A program made the translations under genes and the position numbers. The notes beneath the pieces are model-generated. The model ran no database searches, had not been told where the DNA came from, and saw only the letters and a program-made list of their open reading frames with translations. Below are positions 1 through 10,261 of a stretch of DNA of 64,000 nt, piece by piece. Source of the DNA: Tausonia pullulans (Eukaryota > Basidiomycota > Tremellomycetes > Cystofilobasidiales > Mrakiaceae); contig OX637636.1 of assembly GCA_951802195.1 (NCBI GenBank), forward strand, positions 74,501 through 138,500. The letters are read 5' to 3'. Position 1 is the first letter of the stretch, and each line of letters opens with the position of its first letter.

Positions 1-303
1 GCGAAAGGACTGACTTGGCTCGCCGGTTCGAGGGAACCCTCCCGTTCACGCTTGCGACCAGACTTGGACTCTTCTGAGGGCACCCCAGGATGTGCATTGT
101 CAGAAGAAGTGTAAGAAACAGGGGACAAGCGTGCATTTGAAGTGAAAGAGAGAGGATGTCTAGTGGGATACGGCCAAAGGGAAGAGCGGGAGACCGGTGG
201 GAGAGCAACGAAGGGACAGACCTGAGCGGACGACGGCGTCTCGCGTCTTGTCGAGCGCAGGGTGGATGGTAACGTTGGTGGGAGGCTCTGGAGACTCGCT
301 CAT
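1..303 (-). CDS. 5' end of an unrecognised gene, cut by the window edge
   Basis: A start codon at 303 opens a 27-codon exon (303-222) that ends at a GT donor. A second exon (73-1) continues in frame after a CAG acceptor and runs off the window. The visible 51 or so residues are rich in Ser, Pro, Glu and Lys/Arg, including a basic stretch GRKRERE followed by GSLEP, and look disordered. I do not recognise the family. Basic N-termini of this kind occur in Ran-binding-domain proteins, but nothing here proves that. The downstream SDR gene lies on the same strand, about 480 bases away. Confidence 0.5.
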
Positions 304-782
304 GGCTGACTGAGTGCGAGAAGAGAGAGGACAAGTGGACGAGCGAGCGGGCGAGACGCGAGCGGCCGTGATGGTGGGGTGGAAAGAGGGCGAGACGGGC
401 TCGTGGTCCTTGTCTCATCAAGGAAGACAGCCGGGCCGCCGTCACCTTGACGACAACGGGGCAATAGCCAGACAATCTGAGGCAGTTGAAGGAATCTGGG
501 AGTCTGAAGTAGACAGAGTAATTTTATAGAAGCTTGTGCAAAGGGAATGGAAAAGAGCATGGAAAGCGACGCCGTCTCACCCCGACTAAAACGACACCAG
601 TCCGACATGAGATGGGTTTGACGCTCAAAGTAGCGACCACTACTATATTCGGTAATCTCCTCAGAAAACATAAACATTGGATAGGGGCTCTTGTTTCATT
701 CCTAAATGTCCCCTGCGCTGGCCAAAGTGCGCGATTTCCGGTCTAGCGACTAGCGAATCCCTTCACTCTCTATGATCCTCTT
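304..782. other. Intergenic stretch between two minus-strand genes
   Basis: It holds the 3' flank of the SDR gene and the promoter side of the truncated leftmost gene. Short open frames exist on both strands but lack splice signals, codon bias or any family motif. No RNA gene or repeat seen. Confidence 0.6.
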
Positions 783-2374
783 TTACAGGCAGCAGTAGCC
801 GCCGTCACAGATGATGTCCGTTCCCGTGATAAAGGACGAAGCATTTGAAGCCAGGAAGAGGTAGACGCCCTTCATCTCGGCGGTGTCGGCGTCGCGGCCC
901 TGAAAGAGCGCGCCATTAGCCAGCCGCCTTGACGAAGGGAAGCCTGGGAACACTTACCAGCGGCGTCTTCTCGTACCACTGCCCCTTGACAGCATCGTAG
1001 TCTCCACTGGCCTCCGTATTGATGTATCCAGGGCTCGTAGAGTTCACACGCACTGGAGGCTCAAAAGCGGCGAATTCGACGGCAAGCGACTTAACAAGTT
1101 GAATGATTCCGGCCTTGCTGGCGTTGTAACCTCCTTGCTGCTCTGAAATCCGGAGAAACACCGTCAGACCAAGGCTTCTGTCGCACCAGAGGGCCTGAAA
1201 CTCACGAGGGAAGTTCACAATGTGCCCAGAGATCGAGGCAGTGACGATGATGCGACCGGCAATTTTATTCGCCTTGAAGTACCTTCCTGCGATTTGGGCG
1301 CAGTAGAAGACACCGTTGAAGTTGACTATGCACCGCCATCGCCATCAGCGTTCAAGGCCTTCCAGTCGTTTCTGAGCAAGACTGATGGCTTTCCGCTCCC
1401 TCACCGTTGTGGATGTCCTGCCATTGCTGTGGGGTCAGGTCGAGGCACGACGTCTTCTGCTGAACTCCACTGTTGGCAACGACGATATCGTAACTGCCGA
1501 AGTCCTTAGCGACTTGGTCGAACGTCTCCTTGATCGAGTCAAAGTCTCCGACATCGCATCTTGACAAGCAAGAAAGTTCAGCCGAGGCAGGCAGGAGCAA
1601 GATTGGAGGGCCCTCACTTGTACGCCTGTGGCAAGTGACGGTTTCCATGCATGGTCAGCTTCACCGCACTTTGGTAGCCACGCTTGGGGCTCATGAATGG
1701 ACTCGGCGCCTTGAACGAACCTCGACTTTGGTGCCAAACTCCTGGGCGATCTCCTTGGCACGCTCAATCGCGCTAGCATGAAGGACAGTGATGTCAACTA
1801 TAGCTCTTCGAGTTTTTGAAGGTTCATTCAACCTACGAGGGAGACGAGTTATAGATGATGGCCTGACGGGAGTCGACGTTGACACATTAGCCCTCCCCTC
1901 ACATGCTTCGAACCTAAATTCTGCGTTAAGTCGTCATCCAGGAGTCTGCCTACTTACAACGTTGGCCCCGGCCCTTTGAAAGCAGATATATCAGTAAATA
2001 CAAAAATTCATAAGGACCCCCCGACTGTGGGTTCCTCAACTCACTCAGCATAAGCACGCGTGACTTGAAGACCGATGCCGGAACCTCCGCCTTCGATGAA
2101 ATAATGGTACCTTCATCAGCGCTTCCTTCGACAGCTAAAGGCATGACTCTTCTCTGGCGCACCCGTGACGATCGCGGTCTGCCGTGAAGGAGGGCCGGGA
2201 TGATAGATGTGAGTTCATTGATCAAAGCGCGCCCCATTGTTCTGCTTCCCCTGATGGTTCACATGTCTGACGGACCTGGTTGGCGAGCGAGAAAAGGTCC
2301 TTGACCGAATAGGAGATCTTGGGGTCGGGTCGACGACTATGAGACACGGTCAAGGTCAGTCCGAAGAGCAGCAT
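783..2374 (-). CDS. Short-chain dehydrogenase/reductase, sorbose reductase / mannitol dehydrogenase type
   Basis: Likely NAD(P)H-dependent ketose/polyol oxidoreductase of the cytosol (fungal Sou-type sorbose reduct­ase or NADP-mannitol dehydrogenase group). Exons read 2374-2276, 2178-2163, 2090-2045, 1973-1958, 1797-1721, 1625-1618, 1559-1405, 1325-1206, 1142-958 and 899-783. They give the SDR landmarks in order: the Rossmann glycine motif TGGGSGIG, spread over two tiny exons; AGANV; the CDVGD acidic turn; the strand motif VANSGVQQ; a catalytic Ser in TASIS; the YNASK catalytic Tyr/Lys; and the C-terminal DGGY. About 279 residues are expected, normal for the family. Two exons are 16 nt and one is 8 nt. 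Summed length is one base short of a multiple of three: the 1973-1958 and 1797-1721 exons do not join in frame with standard GT-AG sites. So either one junction is unusual or there is a one-base lesion. Exact substrate is not decidable here. Confidence 0.85.
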
Positions 2375-3229
2375 GCTGGGGGCCTATGACGGCATCGGAC
2401 AATGCCGGCAGAAGTGTTGAGATAAGAGCTTCAGCAAGAGGACACACTCTTTTCCGAAGAATGACATGACTGGTGGGCTGGCTAGGAGAGGGTAGTGGAA
2501 ATAGAGAGAGAGGGAGGGAGAGATGTGGTTGGCCAGGAAATGAAGGTCTCTAGCAGTCGTCGAGACATCTCTCCTGGTCACTGGGCAAGAAAGGGTGACA
2601 TCTATCGATTTCACTGCGGTGGTTCTCTCCCCCGCTACCATAGCCCCCACTTGGGCTCCCCGGACGGCACGGCCGAGGAGGTGCGTGGGTATGAATGAAA
2701 GCGCGGCGATGCCGAGAACGGTGCAAGAGATCTCAGGATCAGACGTCTCGATTCGGCCAAGCGCGTGCTTTTCGTCGACCCTTGACTTGCTCGGTTCTTG
2801 GCCCGATAATCCATGGCAGGCGCTTACCAATTCGAGTTGACCGGCACATGGTCTGGCTGGACCTCTTTCGAAAGCCAGTGCGATCGTCAAGGCAGCAGAT
2901 GACAAGTGAAACAATTTCCCGAGAAGGAGACGAGAATCATCCGATGTGTATGGCGATGCCATCCATCCCCATGTCGACCCTCGCGGCTGATGAAACGAGG
3001 CGGAACCGAGATCATGAGCCCCACAAGGCGAGATAGACCTCTGTTCTTCGTATTACCTCGAGCGACATGGTTTTAGCTCAGTTTTCAACGAGCGGGGCCA
3101 CGGTGTGAGATGGACGACCAGCCGGTACAGGGCCATATTTCTAGACGCACGCGCGCCTCACAGAAGAGGAAAGACATTGGTACACACGTGATCGCTACAA
3201 AGGAAGAAAATAAACGAGGGACCCCTGCA
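2375..3229. other. Intergenic stretch upstream of the SDR gene
   Basis: Contains a pyrimidine-rich promoter-like tract on the minus strand (around 2480-2520) and the 3' flank of DNA2. A 192-codon minus-strand open frame (2384-2962) covers most of it. Its composition shows no domain, and it sits where the SDR promoter should be, so I treat it as chance. Confidence 0.5.
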
Positions 3230-6200
3230 CTACCAATCGTTGAGCGCATCGAGCGCTGGCCGGTGGGCCTTGCGCGCCCGCTTCGTCGGTGAAGGCGTTG
3301 CCAGCTTGGCCTGACGCTTTGCGATGGAGGTAGCAGGAGTCCTCTTGGGCGTCGTCGACATAGGCGGCTGCATCTGCTGCCGCTGAGTTCCCTTGCTAGA
3401 TACGAGCGGTTTCGCCGGAGTCTTCATGACCTCCTCCGGCTCCTCCTCCTCCTCCTTCATTGATGGCAATGGCGACGCCGGCGACTCGAGAGCTGGGTGC
3501 ATCTCCCTAGCGCCCTCCGGCAGCCGCACGACCCACCCCCGTCCTTCGACGAGCGCGACGAGCTTCCCAAGCAGCGGGTCATGCGAGAGCGTCGACCTCG
3601 AGCCGACAATGATGAGTTTCGACCGGGCGCGAGTGAGGGCGACGTTGATCCTGCGCCAGTCTTTGGCGAGCTCTCCAATCTGTTCGTGCGCGCGTGTGAG
3701 TGCGAGACAGTCAGAGTGACATGCGATGCACCGCCTTCGGAGATATTTTGCACTCACGTTGCCCAAGGAATTTGATTTCACCATGGAGAGAACGATGCAC
3801 TCCTTGTCCCTGCCCTGAGACTTGTCGGCCGTGATGATCTCAACCTCGCGCAGCTGGGCCATCAGCGGATCTCGCTCCTCCTTCTTGTCATCGTCAGGGT
3901 TGCAACGTGAGCTACTGCTGCTAAACGCATGTTGGAGGACCTTAATCTGCGCGCGGTAGAGAGTGATGATGCCGATCTCGCGCGGGGACATGCCAAGGCG
4001 GAGGAGCGCGCGGATGAGCTGTGATCGAAGAACGAATGAGCAAAACCTGCGGGAGATGGGAAACGGACGGCGAGCGACGAACCTGATACGTGAGATGCGC
4101 CTCGCCCGGGTTTTGAACGAGCTGGCCCTTGCCCAAGACGAGCTCGCCACAGTCTGCGTTGTCGGTGTCAAGAAAGACAACCCTCGCGCTAGTGCCGTCT
4201 CATCAAAGGTCAGCACCGTGCAACAGCCGAACCACAAGAGACGACTATAACACGCACTCGGGGTCCAACGTCTTTTCAAGCCAGCACGCTTCGCTTTCCT
4301 CGCACCCCGCAGCCTTCCCACATGCGGCGTGGATTCGAGCAACCTCCTTACGCAGTGATGTCGGGAGCACGAGCTTCTGCTCAGCGACGGCGGGGCTTCC
4401 GCATCGGAGCTTGCCGTGGTAAATGAGCTGGTTCGAGAGCGTCATGATGTCTTCACTCATGCGGTACTGCGAGAAGAATGAAGTGTAAGTCAGCGCAAGG
4501 AGGAAGCAAGTGGAAGAGGAGGTGCACCCGCACCTGCTGGGTGAGGTTGACGGACGCGTCCGGGTGGGCTTCGTGCAAACGGCGAAAGAGCGAGACGTTG
4601 AGGCCACCCAGACGGGCTTGAGCGTTCTTAACCTGTGGGGTAGGCGCATGAGTCAGCACCATTTTACACGACGACTGCGACAGACGGACGAACCAAGGGC
4701 GGCAGCTGAAAGTGGTCTCCAACGAGGACAAACGTCTCAGCGAGCCTCAGCGGTCCAAGACAGACCGGCAGGGTGATTTGTGACGCCTCGTCGACAATAC
4801 AGTAGTCGAACGTCCGCTTGGCAAAGACAGGGTGGTCAATTGTGAGAGCCGTAGTCGCGACAACCTGAGGCGACATGATTCGATGCTCCATCTGCTCCAT
4901 GTTGTCTGCAGGAGTCATCGAGCCGAGGGTGAGGTGCTGGACATCTGGGTGGATCTGGACAGGAGGGAGGGGAGGGAGGGGTAAACTCAGCTGCTGGTCC
5001 CCTTCGCAAAAAAAAAAACTCTCCACGCCAGGCGCTCACTTTGTCTGCGTTGCCCAGACGGAGAAGCTTGAGCCCAAGGTTAAGGAGCTTGACGAGGATG
5101 GTATCGACTGCCGAATGGGTATAGCTCGTGAGGAGGATCGACTTGCCCCGTTTCACGAGCTCCAAGATGATCTCGACAATCGTCGTTGTCTTGCCCGTCC
5201 CGGGCATGCCTAAGATCAACGCGTAGTCCCTCGCAGTGAGAACCTTTTCCACAGCACGCCTCTGCCCTTCATTCAGACTCGGCTTCAACTCTTCCACCTT
5301 GGGAGCGAGCGTCGCGTCGAACCTTGGTGCCTCGAGGTCGACGACAAGAGACCGCCGACGATCGTCTCCCCCCTCGAGGAAAAACAGCTGGGCGAGGTTA
5401 TCCCGGATCCTCCCCATCCCACTCGCGAGCTCGTCCCGATCGATTCGGAACGGCTGGTCCCTCGCCTCCTTCTCCCAAACAATGCCCGTCTCCCCAAGCG
5501 CGGAAGGCCGATCGTGCAAACGAGAACGGAGAACATCGACGTCAAGCTTGTGGTCGAGGCCGACGACGACATGGGAGGGCTGGAGTTCGAGGATGAACCC
5601 CCGGGCAAGGGAAAGGAGATCCGGTTCGATGGAGACGGAGATGGGGTCACCTGGCCCGAGGTAGCCGGAGAGGACTGGGGCGGGTCCGGGGCCTTGAGAG
5701 GCTGAGTGTTCCGGGTTGCGAACGAAACGGTAGGTGTGCCGATGGACGCGGTTCGTCGAGGCCGAGCCGGTCTCACAGTGGTACGAGTCAACGACCATGT
5801 CGGCGAAGCACCTGTAATGGAGAACGAGTCAGCTTTCTAAAAATTCATGCGCAAGCCCCCCACTTAATTCACCTGCCCGTCTTCTCCCTCTCAGCAGCAG
5901 TCATCGTCCAGAGCTCTGAAGCAAATTTGGTCGCGTCCTGCTCCTCAAAAGCGATGAGTCCTTCCCATTTCTTGAAAAAGTCGAGGTGGCGTTCAGTGAG
6001 GTGACCCGTCTTGCGGTCGTAAAGCTCGGCTATGGGTGAGTTGTCGTCGTGGACTCGCTCGACGGCCTGGAATAGAGCGACCGCGAGTCAGCCGGTATGT
6101 CCAAGGGACGGAAAGAAAGGGGACTCACCCGTCGATAAAGCATGCACGCATCCACTTGGTAGCATCTCTGACAAATCCGCGCATCGTCAATCGTCTCCGG

Positions 6201-8362
6201 TAAGAACGCCCTCAGTCCCGTCACTTCCTCTCCCTCTCTCCCAACCTCCTCATCATCCAACTCAGCCCACATCGCCTCCTCCTCCGCCCTCTCCCTCGCC
6301 AGTTTATTCTTCCTCTCCCTTTCAATCTCTATCGTCGTCTGCGACCCCAGCGACGGCTGGCTCTGCATCGGTTGTGACGCCAACGCGGTGCATCCCCCTG
6401 GGACGACGCGTTTCCGAGCGAGGTAGGACGCGAGGACGTTGCGCGCCATAATGAGGGAACGGAGCTCATGCTTAGCGGCGGGGACTTGGAGAAGCGTGTC
6501 TGAGGAGGAATAGTAGAGGAGGCCCGAGGGGACGACGGTGGCTGTCGATTCGGGGGAGGCATTGTCAGCACTCGCTTGGATGCAGCGAGGATGGGGAACG
6601 AGACGAACCGTAGCGGTCCTCCATGAGCAGCGTGTACAGCATCGTCTGAGCCCGATGCTCCATCACGCCCACCGCCCTCCCCGTCTTGAGCTCGAAGGGC
6701 AGCGTCCAGCTCTCCCCCTTTCCCTCCGCCTTGGTGGCTGACGTTGGGTCAAGCAATGTCACCTGGACCGAGACGTCAATCTTCCCCTGAAGCCCCCACA
6801 TGGGCGATCGGATGTCCTCCTCGATGTCATGGAGGCCCGTCACGGCTAGAGTTGTTTCGGACGAGTCGAGGGTCGCGGTGGGCTGTCGTTCCTCTCCCAT
6901 TCATCAGCAACCTCTCCCAGTAAAGGGGTCTCTCGCCGCAGACTCACGTTCGGCCGGCCCCCTTCCCTCTCCCCGCCATCATCGACTAAAAACCTCCCTG
7001 CGAACCTCCTTCCGAAGCTCTCCACCGCCTTCTCTGCCACCTCCGCTCGCACATCCTCCATCGGCAAGCCAACGCGGAATGTCGACTCCCGCATCTCCTC
7101 TGTGGCGAGCACGGTGTCGACGGTGTGCTTGATCGACTTGGGAAGGAATGTCTCGCGGGTTGGCCCACCGCCCGGAGTGGTAGTGGAGAGGAGGCTCTGA
7201 AAGGTAGCGTGGAGGATGTTGCCGTAGATGAGGGATTTGGTTGGTGGGGAGCTGGAGAGGGGAATTTTAGTGAGATGGAGCGGTAAAGGGGAGGAGTCGC
7301 GGGGGGGAGGAGGAGAGATGCGTACATCGTCCGAATGAGACCCTTGATGACAGATCTACGAGGGCACGACACGGACGTCGAGACGTTGGTGTTGGGGAGG
7401 AGGAGGTCCGGGTGGAGGACGAGGAAGTTTTCCGGGTAGAAGGTAGAGAAGATGATTGTGACGGGGTAGGCAGAAGAGGGTGGCACGGGGTGAGATGCAG
7501 AAAAGGGTGGCGCAGAGTGACGGAGAACGGATGGGAGTTCGGGGGAGACGATGTTGAGGGCGTCGCCTTAGAAAGGGACGGCTGAGCTTTTCTTGAGTAG
7601 AAAAGGGAGAAAGAGATGGAGGATGAGTAACTCACCGATGGAGATCGCCAGCTGCGCGTACTCCCCCTCGAGGACGAGCGTCACTGTGTGGCGGGTCCGG
7701 TGCGTGAGCACATCGAGCCTCTGCGAAGGATGTCAGCTCCTCTCTTGTCTCCGAGATATGGAGCAGGTGCCCACCAGCGCCGCCCAGCCATGAACGTCGA
7801 CGGACTCGCAGATGTTCACGACATTGCATCGCGTCCAGGCCCGCCGCGTCCAGCCCTTGGGCGGCGCCGTCGGCGTTGGGTTGATCCGAAGGAGGGCCTG
7901 TGATGAGTTCATGCACTTCATCTGGGATGCGGACGTCAGTGATCTGGTCGTCGTCGGCTTGCGGTCTGGACTGACAGGTTTCTGCGGCGAGTCAAAGAGG
8001 TCGGCCTCCCAGTCGTTCTCGCCTTCGAGACCGTCGAGTAGGCCGGCGTAGTCGTCCTCCAGTTTCGCGGTCACTGGAGGAGACGGTCGGTGCTGCCTTG
8101 GAGAGCTCGGCCCGGCGTGCGGCTGCGATGGGTGGTGCTGGTTCGGTCGCGAAGTCGCGTCGCTGCGTCGAGGAGGGTCAGAAGACGGGGGGGCGACGCC
8201 CTCGAGAAGCGCCCTCATAAACGCCTCCTCGTCCCTTCGCTGGTCCGTCGCCGACTGGGAGAGGTCGAGCTGTTGGTGGGTCGAGATGACTCGCGTGAGG
8301 ACGTCGAGCGGGACGAGGTGGGCGTCGTAGTCCTGGGAGGAGGGGGGACCGCCGGCCTCCAT
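3230..8362 (-). CDS. DNA2: DNA replication ATP-dependent helicase/nuclease Dna2
   Basis: Nuclear enzyme for Okazaki flap removal, DNA end resection and fork repair. Fourteen exons: 8362-7775, 7720-7636, 7566-7326, 7251-6948, 6882-6609, 6541-6129, 6066-5873, 5811-5040, 4954-4694, 4632-4534, 4466-4252, 4188-4083, 4018-3758 and 3679-3230. The sum is 4263 nt, 1420 residues. The N-terminal RecB/Cas4-like nuclease shows GKIDV (D442) and PFELKTG (E470, K472) as the catalytic acid-Lys set. Four Cys for the Fe-S cluster are C292 (SCPRRS), C621, C624 and C630 (CQRCYQVDAC). The C-terminal SF1 helicase has Walker A GMPGTGKT (901-908), DEAS (1012-1015), GDHFQLPPL, QQYRM, SQGRDKE and the arginine motif NVALTRAR. 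An in-frame TGA lies 57 bases upstream of the chosen ATG with no other ATG between. The C-terminal tail past the helicase core is basic and Pro/Thr-rich. All key residues are present, so the gene looks functional. Confidence 0.95.
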
Positions 8363-9112
8363 CCTGTCCTGGCTGGCGAGGGGGGTCGGAAGCGCGCGGC
8401 GGAGGGACAGAGAGGGATGAGGCTTTCAAGAGAGAGAGAGGTGGCACGTCGGGCGGAACGGGACCGGGAAACGGAATGGAGCCAGGTCGCCAAGACAGAG
8501 AAGTGTGCAACGGGACGGACGGCGGTGACGCGAACGCGCGGATCGACGACACCGACGCGTCGCTGAAACACCAAAGTCGAGGAGCGGAACAAGACGCGTG
8601 CGGCGCTCGCGTCGGCGGACGCGCAGCTGTCTGTGGCCCGGCTGTGTCGCGCTCATCACATCGCTTTGCATGCCCGCGCCGCCCTCCCTCCGCTCTCGCC
8701 CCGGGGGACGCGTGTGTCCATGTCGACACGGGCCAGGCGGGAGCGGCCAGAGAGGTGCTCTCACCGCGCCCTCTTGGCGAGCAGCACCCAACGCTCGCGG
8801 TCGCTCCGCCTGAGCCCGCCCACGCCTTGCCCGTCCCGTCTGCCGAGCAGCAGGGATGCGCGGGGGACGAGCGTGCGGGCGGGCCTCTCCCTGGCGCTGG
8901 CTCGGCGGAAAACACAGCGGGGCGCGGCGCCACGACGCGGGGGAAGGCCGCTCTCCGTCGCTTGCACCCCGACCACCACCAAGCCCCTCTTCGCCCTCTT
9001 CGCTTTCTTCGCTTCTCTCTCTTCAGACTCGCTCCTCACGCTCCTTCGCACCCACGCTCGCTCACCTCTAACCGCCATCCCCCCACCAACCTCCGCAGCC
9101 TTCCCTCCAGCC
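8363..9112. promoter_or_regulatory. Divergent intergenic region between DNA2 and the LysM gene
   Basis: DNA2 leaves to the left and the LysM gene to the right from this 750-base stretch. It is extremely GC-rich at its centre and turns pyrimidine-rich (CT repeats) just before the LysM start, as is common in the 5' leaders of these genes. Long open frames cross it on both strands but carry no recognisable domain. Confidence 0.5.
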
Positions 9113-10261
9113 ATGTTCTTCAAGTCTCTCCTCGTTGCCGCCTCGCTCGTCGCCGGTCAGCAGCATCCCCTCTCCCACAGGCAGTGCATCTCGCTGACGG
9201 TCTGCTCCCTCCTTCCAGCCGTCTCTGCCGACTGCTCGCGCAACTACACCGTCGTTGCTGGTGAGGATGCGCTGTAGACGGGGAAGGGAGAGTGTGTGCT
9301 CACGCGGTGTAATCCCTCCCCACGCTGGGTCCCTGTCTTCCTACTTCCTCCCCCTCTCCACTCTCCAGGCGACATCTGCGACGGCATCTCGGCCTCGCAG
9401 AAGGTCTCGACCTTCCAGCTTGCCGTCGTCAACAACGTCGTCAACGACGCCTGCACCAACCTCGCCGTGAGTTCTGCTCTTCCTTCCCACCGACCGACGC
9501 TCGCTCCCATCCTCTTGGCCCCTGGCTGGGCTTGGCCCCTGTTGGGTCCCCCCCCCGTCTGAAGGCCGCTCCCCCGCTGATGGCGCTCTCTCCCTCCTTC
9601 ACCCCTGTGACAACGCTCCTCTCGCTTTTCGGCCAACAGATCGACCAGAACCTCTGCCTTGGATGGCCCGGACAGGACTGCACTGAGACCTACGTCGTCC
9701 AGAAGGACGAGTGAGTTGCTGATCCTTGAACCCTGTCTCGCCCCGAGTGCGCGAAAGCGACGGCGATCTTCCAAGGAGGAGGGGCTGATCCATCCCTCCC
9801 CCGTCTCCCTTCCACAGCACCTGCGACTCGATTGCCGAGGCCCACGGCCTCAACTCGACCATCCTCTTCCAGAACAACGGAAACGTGAGTGCTCCTTTCT
9901 TCTTCGGCCGGCGTCCCAGCCGGGCGGTCGGTCGACTCCGCCTGCCCCACGCTTGTGCTGCCAAGACCTTCGCGTTTTGGCCTCTTTGTGCTGATCATCC
10001 GTCCTCTTTCGTGGTCGCTTCCAGATCAACGCCGAGTGCTCCAACGTCTACATCGGCGAGGTCCTCTGCGTCGCCAACACGGCCTACTCGTACCCGGAGA
10101 CCGTCACCGTTGCGTCGGACGACCAGCCCTCCTACATCGCGTCCGCTGTTCGTTGCCCATCTTTCCAGATCCTCTCCCTCTTGTCCCGACGCTGACGACG
10201 ACGTGGCTTGTACTGTTGACAGGACAACTACCAGGACCTCCCCTTCTGCGACGACATCTAA
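9113..10261 (+). CDS. Secreted protein with two LysM chitin/peptidoglycan-binding domains
   Basis: Seven exons (9113-9155, 9219-9260, 9369-9466, 9640-9710, 9818-9884, 10025-10147, 10223-10261) give 160 residues. The first 17-20 residues (MFFKSLLVAASLVAAVSA) form a classical signal peptide split by intron 1. Two LysM-like units follow: one starting YTVVAGDICDGISA, a second starting TYVVQKDDTCDSIAEAHG and ending in the typical GEVLCV. Eight Cys in the mature part suggest disulphides. No membrane anchor, GPI signal or catalytic domain is present, so this is a small free secreted LysM protein, a class that includes fungal chitin-shielding effectors. Role in a saprobic yeast could equally be cell-wall binding. 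Function beyond glycan binding is inference. Confidence 0.85.

Noticed and set aside
2384-2962. 192-codon minus-strand open frame upstream of the SDR gene
   Set aside because: No domain or splice support, and it covers the expected promoter of the SDR gene.
8178-8933. 251-codon minus-strand open frame overlapping the DNA2 start
   Set aside because: Pro/Arg/Ala-rich in a very GC-rich stretch, out of frame with DNA2 exon 1; long frames are expected by chance there.
8476-9277. Long plus-strand open frames upstream of and into the LysM gene
   Set aside because: They run through the signal-peptide exon in other frames and through introns; the signal peptide start at 9113 is far better supported.
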